Shown here one piece after another: positions 27,469 through 36,772 of a stretch of 64,000 nt of DNA. Below the pieces are notes generated by a model, which had not been told where the DNA came from, searched no databases, and saw nothing but the letters and a program-made list of their open reading frames with translations. The stretch is from Candidatus Megaera endosymbiont of Mesostigma viride. Its GTDB lineage: Bacteria > Pseudomonadota > Alphaproteobacteria > Rickettsiales > Rickettsiaceae. The number at the start of each line of letters is the position of its first letter. Position 1 is the stretch's first letter. The position numbers and the translations under genes are program-made. The DNA lies in contig CP084576.1 of the NCBI GenBank assembly GCA_020410825.1, positions 124,001 through 188,000 on the forward strand, in the 5' to 3' direction.

Positions 27469-29241
27469 TTAAAATTTATATTTTTTTGCGGAGTAATTAT
27501 ATAGTGGTTGCCAAAAAAAGTGGTTGATTAATGCTATGCAGAGAGACATAACCCCTATTCCTAGAACTATTCGATGGAAATCTGCCTCTATGGTCATCTG
27601 CGTTATATAACTACCGATACCTTTTAGCACTATTTTTTTATCTCCCCAGCTAACTACTTCTGCTACTATACTAGCATTCCACGCCCCTCCAGAAGCTGTA
27701 ATTGCTCCTGTAATAAAATAAGGTGCAATTCCCGGTAACATAACCTTACGCCACCACAGAAGGCCTTTTATATTAAAATTTTTAGACGCTTCTCTAAGCT
27801 CGGTAGGGAAAGAGGAACTCCCTGTAATTACATTAAATAGAATATACCACTGCGCTCCTACAATCATTAAGGGGCTTAACCAAATATTGGGGTTAAGGTC
27901 GTATTTACTGATTCCAATTACTGCCAGTGGAAAAAGTAAATTCGCAGGGAAAGCGGCAAGAAATTGAGTTATTGGTTGCATAACTGCTGCTAGTTTTGGG
28001 TGTAAACCGATATATATACCAATTGGTATCCAAATAATAGAAGCAATAATTACTAACGTAAAAACTCGTAGCATAGTAATTAAAACTAGTTGTAGCACTT
28101 CGAGCAATTCACTTAATTTTATTTGATTCTGTAAAAAGTTAAATAAATAGTAACTTGCTAGGGCAAATATAACAAATAATGCAAAATACCATAAATATTT
28201 AGAGGTTCTGTTGTAGTGGTAGTTAACAAATTCTTGGTTTTGTTCAGGGTTTTTGGTATCACTTGAGTAGTTAAATAACGGAAAATATACTATTAATCTG
28301 AAAAAATAAATTATAGGCAGGAATAACTTATTTATCAAAATGCTTTGATTAAACAAGGTTAAAACCCACGACTTTGGGGCGTTACTACTTCCTGTGTTTT
28401 CGTAGTGAAATTTATCAGACCAGGCAACAAGGGTTCTTAATATTAGTTGGTCATAAATTATTATGATTAGTATCATAGCCGTTAGAGCATATACAATAGA
28501 TGGTATGTTTTCGTGTTCAAGAGCGAGTGATATGTACGACCCAATACCTGGCAAACTTATTTTATTGTTACCTACGCTAATTACTTCAGCGGCAACCACA
28601 AAAAACCATCCACCGGACATTGATACTACAATGTTTCCAACTAAACTTGGTATACCAAAAGGCAGCTCCACCCGCCAGAACCTTTGCCATTTCGACATTT
28701 TAAATATGGAACTTGCTTCTATTAATTCTTTGGGAACAGTTTTTAAGGATTGATAAAAGCTGAAAGTAAGATTCCAAGCTTGAGACGTAAAAATGGCGAA
28801 AATGGCGGCGCATTCAGCACCCATAATACTATTAGGGAATAATAGCAAGAATCCCGTAACGGTGAATGAAATATAACCAAGAATCGGAACTGATTGTAAA
28901 ATATCAAGTAAAGGTACTAAAATTTCTTCTGCATAGCTATTTTTAGCAGCAATAGTGGCATATAATAAAGAAAAAATTAAAGAGAAGACCAAAGCAATAA
29001 ACATCCGAAGAGTGGTGCGCAAGGAATATTCAAATAAATTTACCGGATCTAAAGATATTTGTTCTGATTTTAATATGCTTATTGGGGCAGACATTTCTGT
29101 AAATCCTACCCCAATTAATGCAAGGCCTACAGTTATTAGCAGAAAAGCTAAAATGTTAAACAACAAATTGCTTGTTCTATTTTTAGCGGTTTTGTGATGA
29201 CCACTCGCATTAAAACGAGCCGGTATATAAGTTAACCTCAT
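27469..29241 (-). CDS. ABC transporter permease, duplicated BPD-type domains
   Basis: Inner-membrane protein of 590 residues formed by two binding-protein-dependent permease domains in tandem (about residues 80-280 and 390-580). Each carries an EAA-like loop: EASSIFKMSKWQRFWRVELP in the first and REASKNFNIKGLLWWRKVML in the second. A fused permease pairs with one ATPase dimer, here the gene just downstream. About twelve membrane segments are visible. Substrate unknown. Confidence 0.92.
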   Translation of the reverse strand: MRLTYIPARFNASGHHKTAKNRTSNLLFNILAFLLITVGLALIGVGFTEMSAPISILKSEQISLDPVNLFEYSLRTTLRMFIALVFSLIFSLLYATIAAKNSYAEEILVPLLDILQSVPILGYISFTVTGFLLLFPNSIMGAECAAIFAIFTSQAWNLTFSFYQSLKTVPKELIEASSIFKMSKWQRFWRVELPFGIPSLVGNIVVSMSGGWFFVVAAEVISVGNNKISLPGIGSYISLALEHENIPSIVYALTAMILIIIIYDQLILRTLVAWSDKFHYENTGSSNAPKSWVLTLFNQSILINKLFLPIIYFFRLIVYFPLFNYSSDTKNPEQNQEFVNYHYNRTSKYLWYFALFVIFALASYYLFNFLQNQIKLSELLEVLQLVLITMLRVFTLVIIASIIWIPIGIYIGLHPKLAAVMQPITQFLAAFPANLLFPLAVIGISKYDLNPNIWLSPLMIVGAQWYILFNVITGSSSFPTELREASKNFNIKGLLWWRKVMLPGIAPYFITGAITASGGAWNASIVAEVVSWGDKKIVLKGIGSYITQMTIEADFHRIVLGIGVMSLCIALINHFFWQPLYNYSAKKYKF

Positions 29242-29391
29242 AAATAATCAACTTGATTCTTTAATTCTTTAAAAAAATAATGGAGTAAAATTTTTAAAGA
29301 TGACAGAAAATTAAAGAAAACTTATAAGATTTATCAATTGATGACACGTTTTTACAATAGGATGATTTTGTTTCTTATTTTTAAGTTAAAA

Positions 29392-29841
29392 CTATTTCAC
29401 AAGTAGCCATGTATTTTCATCATAATCGAACTTTAATAAATAGATATTGCCGTCAGTACATTTAGCTACGTAACTTTCGGTTTCGCTGGTGTATTTAGGC
29501 CCTTCCGTGATTTTATCACAAACAGCTCCTTTGTTTTTGAGGAATTGCATAAAACCTAGTTTCTCCAGCTGGTAAACGTAATTATTAGTATAAAAATGAT
29601 GCCTTATTAGCTCTGCTTTAATATTTTTATTGTTAAGCTTAAGTAGGCATTTGCTTTTTTCCTGCAAAGCCAAAGCATAGCATTGTAGGTAATCAAGACG
29701 GGTTTGTGTATCTGTAAATTCAGCATCAATAAGTGCTTGTTCTTTTTCTTCCTCCCATTTTTCGATTTCATCTTTTCCGCAGGAAGATAGAATACCGGAA
29801 GAAAGGATTATTGATAGAGCTGTGATCTGGATTTTTTTCAT
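29392..29841 (-). CDS. Small predicted lipoprotein of unknown function
   Basis: 149 residues with a K-K start, hydrophobic core and lipobox L-S-S-C, giving C21 as the lipidated residue. The mature part is acidic and helical at first (KDEIEKWEEEKEQAL) with three further cysteine-containing stretches. The start is preceded by AAGGAG. No family recognised. Confidence 0.8.
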   Translation of the reverse strand: MKKIQITALSIILSSGILSSCGKDEIEKWEEEKEQALIDAEFTDTQTRLDYLQCYALALQEKSKCLLKLNNKNIKAELIRHHFYTNNYVYQLEKLGFMQFLKNKGAVCDKITEGPKYTSETESYVAKCTDGNIYLLKFDYDENTWLLVK

Positions 29842-29908
29842 AATGATAACTCCTTTAAACTTAAAAAATGAAATTAAGTTCGACCACCAAAAGAACTTGG
29901 TTATTGGT

Positions 29909-30005
29909 GATCGGGGAGCTGAAAAAACTGTCCAGTAGAGCAGTTATAATGGTTTTTAAGTTTTGGGAAAACCAAACTCTGGACATAACCATTATCACCC
30001 CGATC
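29909..30005. other. Nested inverted repeats, possible structured RNA or double hairpin
   Basis: Three arms nest: GATCGGGG/CCCCGATC (29909-29916 with 29998-30005), TGTCCAG/CTGGACA (29929-29935 with 29979-29985) and GGTTTT/AAAACC (29951-29956 with 29968-29973). A fourth pair, ATAATGG/CCATTAT (29946-29952 with 29989-29995), crosses the second, allowing a pseudoknot or alternative fold. It lies in the spacer upstream of the lipoprotein gene. Confidence 0.55.
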
Positions 30006-30132
30006 TTAAATAAGGAAACGAGGATTAGTTGTTAACGTTGCAGTTAAGGCTACACTGCGATTTAAGATAGATCGCTATTTTCTGCGCCTGCTTTATCTTA
30101 AAGGCTAATTCCTTTCGGTCTTGTTTGATTTT

Positions 30133-30282
30133 TTAGTTTTTCTCATTTAACAAATTTACTACTAACCTAATTATTATTTCTTTTTGTTTTGGGTCACTTT
30201 CGGCTATCAATAAAGCAAGAGCCGTTAAACTCTCTGGAGTTACAGATGTTAATTTAAATTCATTAATATTCAACTTGCCCAT
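30133..30282 (-). CDS. Small ORF of 49 residues overlapping the end of the RhuM-like gene
   Basis: Starts within the last codons of the RhuM-like frame (13-base overlap) and reads MGKLNINEFKLTSVTPESLT then ALALLIAESDPKQKEII. It may be a separate small protein or a shifted relic of a longer downstream gene. No family recognised. Confidence 0.4.
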   Translation of the reverse strand: MGKLNINEFKLTSVTPESLTALALLIAESDPKQKEIIIRLVVNLLNEKN

Positions 30283-30605
30283 TTTCTAAACTCTACGGCT
30301 TTTCTTGAGTTAACTCGGTATCCTACCGAGATGATCATATCCAGATTATAATATTCTAATTGTCTAGTAACACTTTTACCTCCTTCGGCTTGAACTGTTG
30401 CAAAATTTGCAACAGTTGATACCTCGGATAATTCTTGCTCTTTTAATATATTTTTTATATGCCGCGAAATTACAGATTTGTCTCTGACAAATAACTCTGA
30501 TAGTTGAGTTAAATTTAACCAAACCATTTCATCACGTAATACTACATCAACTGAAATTTGTCCGTTTTTATCTTTATAGATAATTATCTGATCACTATTA
30601 AACAT
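30270..30605 (-). CDS. RhuM-like protein, truncated
   Basis: 111 residues matching the N-terminal domain of RhuM/virulence-associated proteins: VWLNLTQLSELFVRDKSVIS, RHIKNI and YYNLDMIISVGYRVNSRKAV, then EFRKWA. Family members are about 300 residues or longer, so this ends just after the conserved FRxWA motif. It overlaps the toxin gene upstream by 8 bases and may be co-transcribed with it. Confidence 0.75.
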   Translation of the reverse strand: MFNSDQIIIYKDKNGQISVDVVLRDEMVWLNLTQLSELFVRDKSVISRHIKNILKEQELSEVSTVANFATVQAEGGKSVTRQLEYYNLDMIISVGYRVNSRKAVEFRKWAS

Positions 30606-30999
30606 TTTCTACTCCAAAAGGATTCAGATATTTAGCGCCAAACATTTTAAAATGCTTAATGTTATTGGTGACTAATACCATATTATTTGTAAACGCTTGG
30701 GCTAATAAAAAACTATCAATAGTTAAAAGCTCAGCCCATTTCTTGCAAATTTCCAGGTCAATTAATACTATTAGTTCTTCATAAGAACTAATCAGTTCAT
30801 CTATCCAGTTGATTAACACTGGCCCAGCTCTTTTGTCCTGTTTAGCTTTCTTTAAAGCTCCTGACCTAAGATCGCTAATTGCCATACAACTCAAATATAT
30901 TTGATTAGAAGGAACACCTTCCATCCACTTTACTACGTTAGGGGTAGGCAGCGTTTTCCTTAATTTCGAAACTATATTGGTATCTAGCAAGTACTTCAT
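30598..30999 (-). CDS. vapC: VapC/FitB-type PIN-domain toxin
   Basis: PIN-domain RNase of 133 residues, usual toxin size. It starts MKYLLDTNIVSKL with the first catalytic D6. The second acidic site is D43 (SDLRSG), where a glutamate is usual, and the third is D95 (IDSFLLAQA). The fourth position near TNNIKHF has histidine where many members have aspartate, so activity may be altered. Its start overlaps the antitoxin stop by 4 bases (ATGA), the usual coupling of such pairs. Confidence 0.9.
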   Translation of the reverse strand: MKYLLDTNIVSKLRKTLPTPNVVKWMEGVPSNQIYLSCMAISDLRSGALKKAKQDKRAGPVLINWIDELISSYEELIVLIDLEICKKWAELLTIDSFLLAQAFTNNMVLVTNNIKHFKMFGAKYLNPFGVENV

Positions 31000-31241
31000 A
31001 CATCCAATTTTCTAACTTTACCGGTTACCCTTTCTACTACAAAATCATCAATCTTAGCGCCCTTAAGCAGAAATTTGTTTAAACTGAGCTTTGGTTTAGT
31101 CATTTTTTTATATTCTTTCATGGATATAATAACTACTGCTTCTTCTCCTCTTTTTGTAATACATTGAGACTTCCCTTCCATTGCTATGGCAATTAAATGA
31201 CCCAATTTATTTTTTACTTGGTGCAATTGCCATTTATACAT
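30996..31241 (-). CDS. Phd/YefM-type antitoxin
   Basis: 81 residues. The N-terminal DNA-binding and dimer part reads QLHQVKNKLGHLIAIAMEGK, then ITKRGEEAVVIISMKEYKKM, the Phd/YefM signature. The C-terminal tail should bind the VapC-like toxin. A perfect palindrome lies just upstream, consistent with autoregulation. Confidence 0.9.
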   Translation of the reverse strand: MYKWQLHQVKNKLGHLIAIAMEGKSQCITKRGEEAVVIISMKEYKKMTKPKLSLNKFLLKGAKIDDFVVERVTGKVRKLDV

Positions 31242-31251
31242 GGTTACCTCT

Positions 31252-31280
31252 TAATTAATCTAGATTATCTAGATTAATTA
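31252..31280. promoter_or_regulatory. 14-bp perfect palindrome, likely antitoxin operator
   Basis: TAATTAATCTAGAT, one central base, then its exact inverse. It ends 10 bases upstream of the antitoxin start, where the repressor complex of Phd/YefM systems binds. Confidence 0.8.
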
Positions 31281-31598
31281 TAACATAATAAATAGTTATT
31301 TTTTTGCCTAAAGCAAATTCTCGAATCATTAACACCTTGTCCTCCTGATATACTACAACCGTTATTTTCCATATCTAAAAGCAGTTAAAGGTGGGTTACC
31401 AGCCTAGAATTCTACATGGCTACTGAGAGAAACTGACACTCCGGAAAGGTTATGCCTATTGTGCTAGCGATTCTAACCAAATTTAGGTTGCCACTCAAAT
31501 TAAAAACCCAAGGTTGTTTTATATCCCTATCAATAATTAGTGCTGATGGATTTTTCTGCTAATTATGTTTCTGGTAAAAAATAATAAGGAAGTATAAT
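31281..31598. other. Spacer between antitoxin operator and GTA-like block
   Basis: No convincing frame. The last bases hold AAGGAAG, the ribosome site of the tail hub gene. Slightly less AT-rich DNA at about 31380-31480 has no identified RNA family. Confidence 0.45.
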
Positions 31599-34500
31599 AT
31601 GCTCGGATCATTTTTTTCTGCTATCGGAGGTAGTATCGGTAAATATATTGGCGGCGGGATATTGTCGTCAATAGGGAGGTATGCAGGTAAGTATATTGGT
31701 GATTTCCTAGAAAGGAAGTGGTTTTATAAAAAAGAAGTTTTTCAGAAATATGCAAGTCTTAAGGAAAGTTTTACTCTTTCGACAGCTACTTTAGGATCAC
31801 CCATACCCTTGGTATTCGGTAAAACCAGAGTTTTTGGCAAAATTATCTGGGTTGATGAAATAAAGAATGCAGCTAAAACCAGTTCAACTTCCAGATATTT
31901 TGGACAACCAAAATTTTTTAGGCTACCTAAGCAGGTTAAATCTACAACTTATTATACTGAATATGAGTATTTTCTATCTTTTGCTGTTGCTATTTGCCAA
32001 GGGGAAATTAGAGAAATTACTAAAGTATGGAACGGCAACGAAATTATAGATATTAGCCATTATAAATTTCGGCTCTATAAAGGGGCACAAGATCAAATGC
32101 CAGATCCGTATATACAAGCTAAAATGAACGGTTGTGTGTCGGCTTTCCGAGATCTTGCTTATATTGTGTTTGAGGATTTGCCGCTGGCAGATTTTGAAGA
32201 TGTCATCCCTAATTTATCATTTGAAGTTACCAGAAAAGCTAACGTTCCTACCACTTACACAGTTGAAGATATGGTAAAATCGATGGTGATGATTCCAGGT
32301 TCCGGAGAGTATGTTTATGATACTGTTATCCAGAAAAAACAAATAATTACCCAAAACGGTTCTGTTAAATGTGAAAAAGTAATTAATTCACATAATATTC
32401 ATAATATAGCAAATTCCATTCATAGCTTAAATCAGCTCAAAAATACTTGTGAAAATATAGAATGGGTAGCACCGGTTATCTGCTGGTTTGGAAATAGCCT
32501 CGATTTATCGGAATGCTTAATTAGGCCTGCAGTTGAATTTAAAGACCCGTTAATTAGGTTTAGTGAAGAATGGAGGGTAGGGGAGTATACCAGGGAAAAT
32601 GCTCACGAAATAGCAAAAGATATTAATGGCAACCCAAGATATGGCGGTAGTGTAAATGACCAGAGTGTAATTCGTTATTTACAGGAATTAAAATCCCGCG
32701 GTCTTAAGATAATGTTTTATCCTATGTTTTTTATGGACGCGGACCAAAAGCCCTGGCGTGGGCATTTGACGGGAGCTGCCGGTGAGGTAGAGCGGTTTTT
32801 TCGTAAAAGAGGAGGCTATAATGAATTTATTTTGCACTATGCTAATCTTGTTAAAGATTATGTGGATGCTTTTATTATTGGTAGTGAATTAATTGGTCTT
32901 ACCAAAATAAAAGACCCAGGAAATAATTTTCCCGCTGTCAATGAATTAGCTAATCTTGCTGGTCTAGTAAAAACAATAGTAGGGCAGAGAGTTCTGGTTT
33001 CCTATGCAGCTGATTGGTCGGAATATCATCATACGGAAGGAGGTTGGTATAATCTAGACCCTTTATGGGCTTCTCAAGCTATAGATTTTATCGGTATTGA
33101 TGCATATTTCCCGCTGACTAATATTGAAGGATCGTTTATTGCTGATAAGGATATTAAAGAGGGGTTTTCGCAAGGGGAAGGATATGACTTTTACGCATGT
33201 TATGAGCGAAATCAAAAAATACCACTAGCGCCCGCTTTCGCCTGGAAAAATCTTAAATATTGGTGGGAGAATACCCATAGAAATCCAGATGGAATAATTA
33301 CAGCATGGCAACCACGATCAAAAAAAATCTGGTTCACCGAATATGGTTTTCTCTCGATTGATAAGGCTTCTAATCAGCCAAACGTTTTTTTCGATCCTTT
33401 ATGTAAGGATGGCGGAATCCCAAAATATTCAAACGGGGAGATAGATTTTTCTATTCAAAGGAGATGTATCAGAGCCTTTATAGAATTCTGGGGTAAAGAG
33501 GAATATATTGAAAACATGTTTCTGTGGACCTGGGATGCAAGGCCTTATCCTGCTTGGCCTCATATGGATATATGGCGGGACGGTTATTTATGGGAAAAAG
33601 GCCACTGGGTTAACGACAAATTCGGAATGGCAAGTGTTGCCTCAATAATTCTTGAGATATCAAATAGGTGTAAAATAGACTTAAAAAACGTAGAAGCATA
33701 CGGGGTAGATGAAGTTCTATCCGGAGTTATTTTTAACCATCAGCTTTCTGCTAAGGATGCTATTAGTATTTTAAGAAGCAGTTATTTTTTTGATATTAAT
33801 GCAAGCGACTGCCAGAAAATATCTTTTATTAAAAGAGGGCAAAGCTTACCTGCCGGAATTGAGTCAGGAGATTTAATAAAACTTGCAGAAAATACTTATG
33901 TAAGCGAGGTTATTATTGCTAGAGAACAGATGCTAGCAAAAGCAAACATCTATTTTCAAAATCAGCTGCAGGATTATGAGCCTGGTTATTTGCATGTTAA
34001 TAATGAGCAGTTTTCGCATCTAAAAAACGCTACTTTGCGATTGCCGTTTGTAATAACAATATCCGAGGCTGCGCAGATAGGTAAATTATTGCTAAAGAAT
34101 GCAGCAGCGGAGAGTAAGATACTGGAATTTAATCTCCCGATTTCATATATTGATCTAGAGCCAGCCGATTTTATCTCCTTGGAATATAAGGAAGTAAGAT
34201 ATTACCTACGTGTAATAAAAATTAGCTTTACCGGTTTAATGATAAATGTTATTGCCGTAGTAGATGATATCAATAGCTACCATAGCATAACCAGTTTTAA
34301 AAATAGGATTGAGCTGTTCCATAAGAAAAATATAGAAACCGAGTTCAGGGTCATTGAGCTGCCGTTTAAATTATACGGTTATGATTTCCCTTATCTAACC
34401 GTTCATTTGAACAATAAAATCAAGTTACCTCTTTACGTTCGAACTAAACAAAGTCTAAATCCGAATTGGAATAAAATAGCACTAATAGAGCCAACTAATT

Positions 34501-35132
34501 CTATTGCTAGAATCGTTAATTTTCATGTGGTAGATGAGGCAAATCCATTTCTTATCGACGATCTTAGTACAATCGAAGTTAGAGGGATAGAGCTTGAGAA
34601 ATTAAATGATAATAATTGGAAATTACTAGAGATAAACAATGAATTAATTGCTTTTAAAAATATTAAAAAAATCCCTTTTGAAGAAGAAATATACTCCATT
34701 TCTCATCTAATAAGGGGAACATATGGAACTCAAGGATATATTAAAAAACATGAGGCTGGATCGGTTGCAGCTATTTTTACCCATGATGTAAACATATTAC
34801 CTATTTCCGAAGATGGGGTAGGTCAAACTCTTGAATTTAAAATTGGTTCTATTGCGGAGGAAGTAAATTTTACAAATTGCGCTTGCCATCATTCTATACC
34901 ATTAACGGTTTCAAATTATGTTGAGGGGTCAAAATTGCGCCTTTGCTGGGTAACTAGAAACTTTAATTTAGATAGCTGGATACGGGTAGTTGATAGATTA
35001 AAGGATTTTTCCATTAAGCTTACTGCTAAAAGCCAAGTACTCAATTTTACTGCCTCCCCGGATGCAAATCAAATTGAAATAGACATTAGCGATGTAGATA
35101 TTAGTGAGGGTTATAAAATCGATATAATTTAA
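31599..35132 (+). CDS. Gene-transfer-agent-like tail hub / tip protein (GTA TIM-barrel domain)
   Basis: 1177 residues, near the size of the Rhodobacter capsulatus GTA hub protein (ORF g15). A glycine-rich hydrophobic N-terminus is followed by a tail-protein fold (ATLGSPIPLVFGKTRVFG). A TIM-barrel glycosidase-like domain lies at about residues 330-700, with VSYAADWSEYHHTEGGWYNL, FIGIDAYFPLT, and WFTEYGFLS carrying a candidate catalytic glutamate. The C-terminal half is beta-rich. An AAGGAAG site precedes the ATG. It heads a four-gene block ending in holin and lysozyme. The upstream GTA head and tail genes are not here, so this is a detached module, as in other Rickettsiales. Confidence 0.9.
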   Translation: MLGSFFSAIGGSIGKYIGGGILSSIGRYAGKYIGDFLERKWFYKKEVFQKYASLKESFTLSTATLGSPIPLVFGKTRVFGKIIWVDEIKNAAKTSSTSRYFGQPKFFRLPKQVKSTTYYTEYEYFLSFAVAICQGEIREITKVWNGNEIIDISHYKFRLYKGAQDQMPDPYIQAKMNGCVSAFRDLAYIVFEDLPLADFEDVIPNLSFEVTRKANVPTTYTVEDMVKSMVMIPGSGEYVYDTVIQKKQIITQNGSVKCEKVINSHNIHNIANSIHSLNQLKNTCENIEWVAPVICWFGNSLDLSECLIRPAVEFKDPLIRFSEEWRVGEYTRENAHEIAKDINGNPRYGGSVNDQSVIRYLQELKSRGLKIMFYPMFFMDADQKPWRGHLTGAAGEVERFFRKRGGYNEFILHYANLVKDYVDAFIIGSELIGLTKIKDPGNNFPAVNELANLAGLVKTIVGQRVLVSYAADWSEYHHTEGGWYNLDPLWASQAIDFIGIDAYFPLTNIEGSFIADKDIKEGFSQGEGYDFYACYERNQKIPLAPAFAWKNLKYWWENTHRNPDGIITAWQPRSKKIWFTEYGFLSIDKASNQPNVFFDPLCKDGGIPKYSNGEIDFSIQRRCIRAFIEFWGKEEYIENMFLWTWDARPYPAWPHMDIWRDGYLWEKGHWVNDKFGMASVASIILEISNRCKIDLKNVEAYGVDEVLSGVIFNHQLSAKDAISILRSSYFFDINASDCQKISFIKRGQSLPAGIESGDLIKLAENTYVSEVIIAREQMLAKANIYFQNQLQDYEPGYLHVNNEQFSHLKNATLRLPFVITISEAAQIGKLLLKNAAAESKILEFNLPISYIDLEPADFISLEYKEVRYYLRVIKISFTGLMINVIAVVDDINSYHSITSFKNRIELFHKKNIETEFRVIELPFKLYGYDFPYLTVHLNNKIKLPLYVRTKQSLNPNWNKIALIEPTNSIARIVNFHVVDEANPFLIDDLSTIEVRGIELEKLNDNNWKLLEINNELIAFKNIKKIPFEEEIYSISHLIRGTYGTQGYIKKHEAGSVAAIFTHDVNILPISEDGVGQTLEFKIGSIAEEVNFTNCACHHSIPLTVSNYVEGSKLRLCWVTRNFNLDSWIRVVDRLKDFSIKLTAKSQVLNFTASPDANQIEIDISDVDISEGYKIDII

Positions 35133-35158
35133 GTACTAATACTGTAAGAGAATATGTT

Positions 35159-35815
35159 ATGAAAACTACGAATTACCAATTTGATCTTATGTATCAAGGG
35201 CAGGAGCATAAAGATATAGTATATAATGAGTCCCTACTAAAACTTGATGCAAATTTGAACTTAAGTGTAGATAATTTTGTTGAAAAACCTCCTGAGTCTA
35301 TCACCTATGGTCAGCGTTTCATTCTTACTGCTGGAGAAAATAAAAACAAAATTTGTTACTTTGCCCATTCTACCAAGGAGCTTCAATATATATCTCCTTA
35401 TAATAATATGCTTGTGTATATGGTAAAGGATGGTTGTTTTGCCATATTCTCAGATAATAGCTGGAAGAAGGTATCACCTGGTTTTGAAGAACAGGCCTCT
35501 TCTTCCTCACTTAAATTTATAGGTGTCAAAGATGAATATCTTTTGCCAAGTAAGGTTGATTGTCATTATTTGTATCTGGAGGCTAAGTGTGCGCTTAATT
35601 TTGATGAAGTCAAAAATTCTTCCTTTGCGGTAATGATTAAGCAAAATTATGAAGAGGTTTTTAATATTAAGTGGCCTGAAAATATTTTGTGGCCTGGAAA
35701 AGAGTCTGTTCAAGTTACTGCTACAGTTAATGCGATTGATTTTTTTAGATTCCAGAAAATAGCTGAATCTAAACATTTCCTAGCTGAGACAATCAAAAAA
35801 AACTATCAATATTAA
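35159..35815 (+). CDS. DUF2793-like GTA/phage tail-associated protein
   Basis: 218 residues. The N-terminal half reads LLKLDANLNLSVDNF, GQRFILTAGENKNKICYFAH and VYMVKDGCFAIFSDNSWKKV, the pattern of DUF2793 proteins that follow the tail hub in alphaproteobacterial GTA and prophage clusters. 26 bases after the hub gene, same strand. Possibly a receptor-binding or fibre part; role inferred. Confidence 0.75.
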   Translation: MKTTNYQFDLMYQGQEHKDIVYNESLLKLDANLNLSVDNFVEKPPESITYGQRFILTAGENKNKICYFAHSTKELQYISPYNNMLVYMVKDGCFAIFSDNSWKKVSPGFEEQASSSSLKFIGVKDEYLLPSKVDCHYLYLEAKCALNFDEVKNSSFAVMIKQNYEEVFNIKWPENILWPGKESVQVTATVNAIDFFRFQKIAESKHFLAETIKKNYQY

Positions 35816-35839
35816 TCACCAAAAATTTGAGGAAAAATT

Positions 35840-36292
35840 ATGATTACTTTACTTGCTTCAATTGCCGGTTTTATCAGCTCAATAATTCCTGAAATAGTCA
35901 AATATTTTAAAGATGCAAACGATAAAAAGCATGAACTAGCTATTTTAGAAAAGCAAATTCAATATAACCAGACAGCCGCAAGCCGATCTTTAGAAGAGAT
36001 TCATATATCACGAGATATCCAGGAACAAGCATCGTTATATGCAACGTATAAAACTGAGATTACATGGGTAGATGCAGTTAACGGTCTAGTTAGGCCTGTT
36101 CTTGCTTACAGCTTTTTCATTATGTATATGGTTGTAAAATACCTCCAATATGCTGCGATTTCTAGAACTAGCCATGTAATCGAGTATATTGAAATTATTT
36201 GGAGTACTGACGATCAGGCGATTTTTGCTGGTATTATCAGTTTTTATTATGGACAGCGTACTTTTCAAAAATTATGGAAAAATAAAATATAG
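35840..36292 (+). CDS. Holin (3TM type) of the GTA-like block
   Basis: 150 residues with an N-terminal hydrophobic segment (about 1-20), a charged central helix (KDANDKKHELAILEKQIQ) and two further hydrophobic segments (about 85-105 and 125-142), ending basic. This is the layout of the phage 3TM holin family, next to a lysozyme. It would open the inner membrane for the lysozyme that follows by 18 bases. Confidence 0.75.
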   Translation: MITLLASIAGFISSIIPEIVKYFKDANDKKHELAILEKQIQYNQTAASRSLEEIHISRDIQEQASLYATYKTEITWVDAVNGLVRPVLAYSFFIMYMVVKYLQYAAISRTSHVIEYIEIIWSTDDQAIFAGIISFYYGQRTFQKLWKNKI

Positions 36293-36310
36293 TGCAAAAT
36301 TAGAAAATCG

Positions 36311-36772
36311 ATGCACCGATTTACCAATCCCAAAGGAATTCAGTTAATTAAATCCTTAGAAGGCTTTAAAGCCGAACCGTATATTTGTAGTGGCGGCTAT
36401 CTTACCATAGGTTATGGACACAGGATACTCCCTAGTGATCCTTATAAAATAGTTACCCAGGAAAAAGCCAGTCAAATATTAGAAAATGACTTGCGCAAAA
36501 TAGAAAGGTCAGTCCTGAAATATATTGATGTAGAAATAAATGATGATCAGTTTGCTGCACTTGTCTCTTTTACATTTAATGTAGGTACTGCTGCTCTTCA
36601 AAGGTCAGTTTTAAGGCAGAAAATCAATTATGGTCATTATGATGAAGGGGCAAAAGAGTTTTTAAAATGGACATATGCAGGAGGTAGAAAAATTATGGGT
36701 CTAGTGCGGAGAAGAAAACTTGAGAGCGATTTGTTTAGTAGTTATAGGATTTTAGATAAGAGTTTACTTTAA
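36311..36772 (+). CDS. Phage-type lysozyme (GH24 endolysin)
   Basis: 153 residues, normal for GH24. Catalytic E17 (SLEGF), then ICSGGYLTIGYGH: the usual aspartate of the T4 lysozyme pattern is C26 here, a variant also common in other phage lysozymes. DQFAALVSFTFNVG and the late basic VRRRKLESDLF complete the fold. No signal peptide, so release depends on the holin. Cleaves peptidoglycan and probably served GTA or prophage lysis. Confidence 0.93.
   Translation: MHRFTNPKGIQLIKSLEGFKAEPYICSGGYLTIGYGHRILPSDPYKIVTQEKASQILENDLRKIERSVLKYIDVEINDDQFAALVSFTFNVGTAALQRSVLRQKINYGHYDEGAKEFLKWTYAGGRKIMGLVRRRKLESDLFSSYRILDKSLL

Noticed and set aside
31380..31480. Possible small RNA before the GTA block
   Set aside because: Composition is slightly less AT-rich but no stable fold or known family motif could be pointed to.
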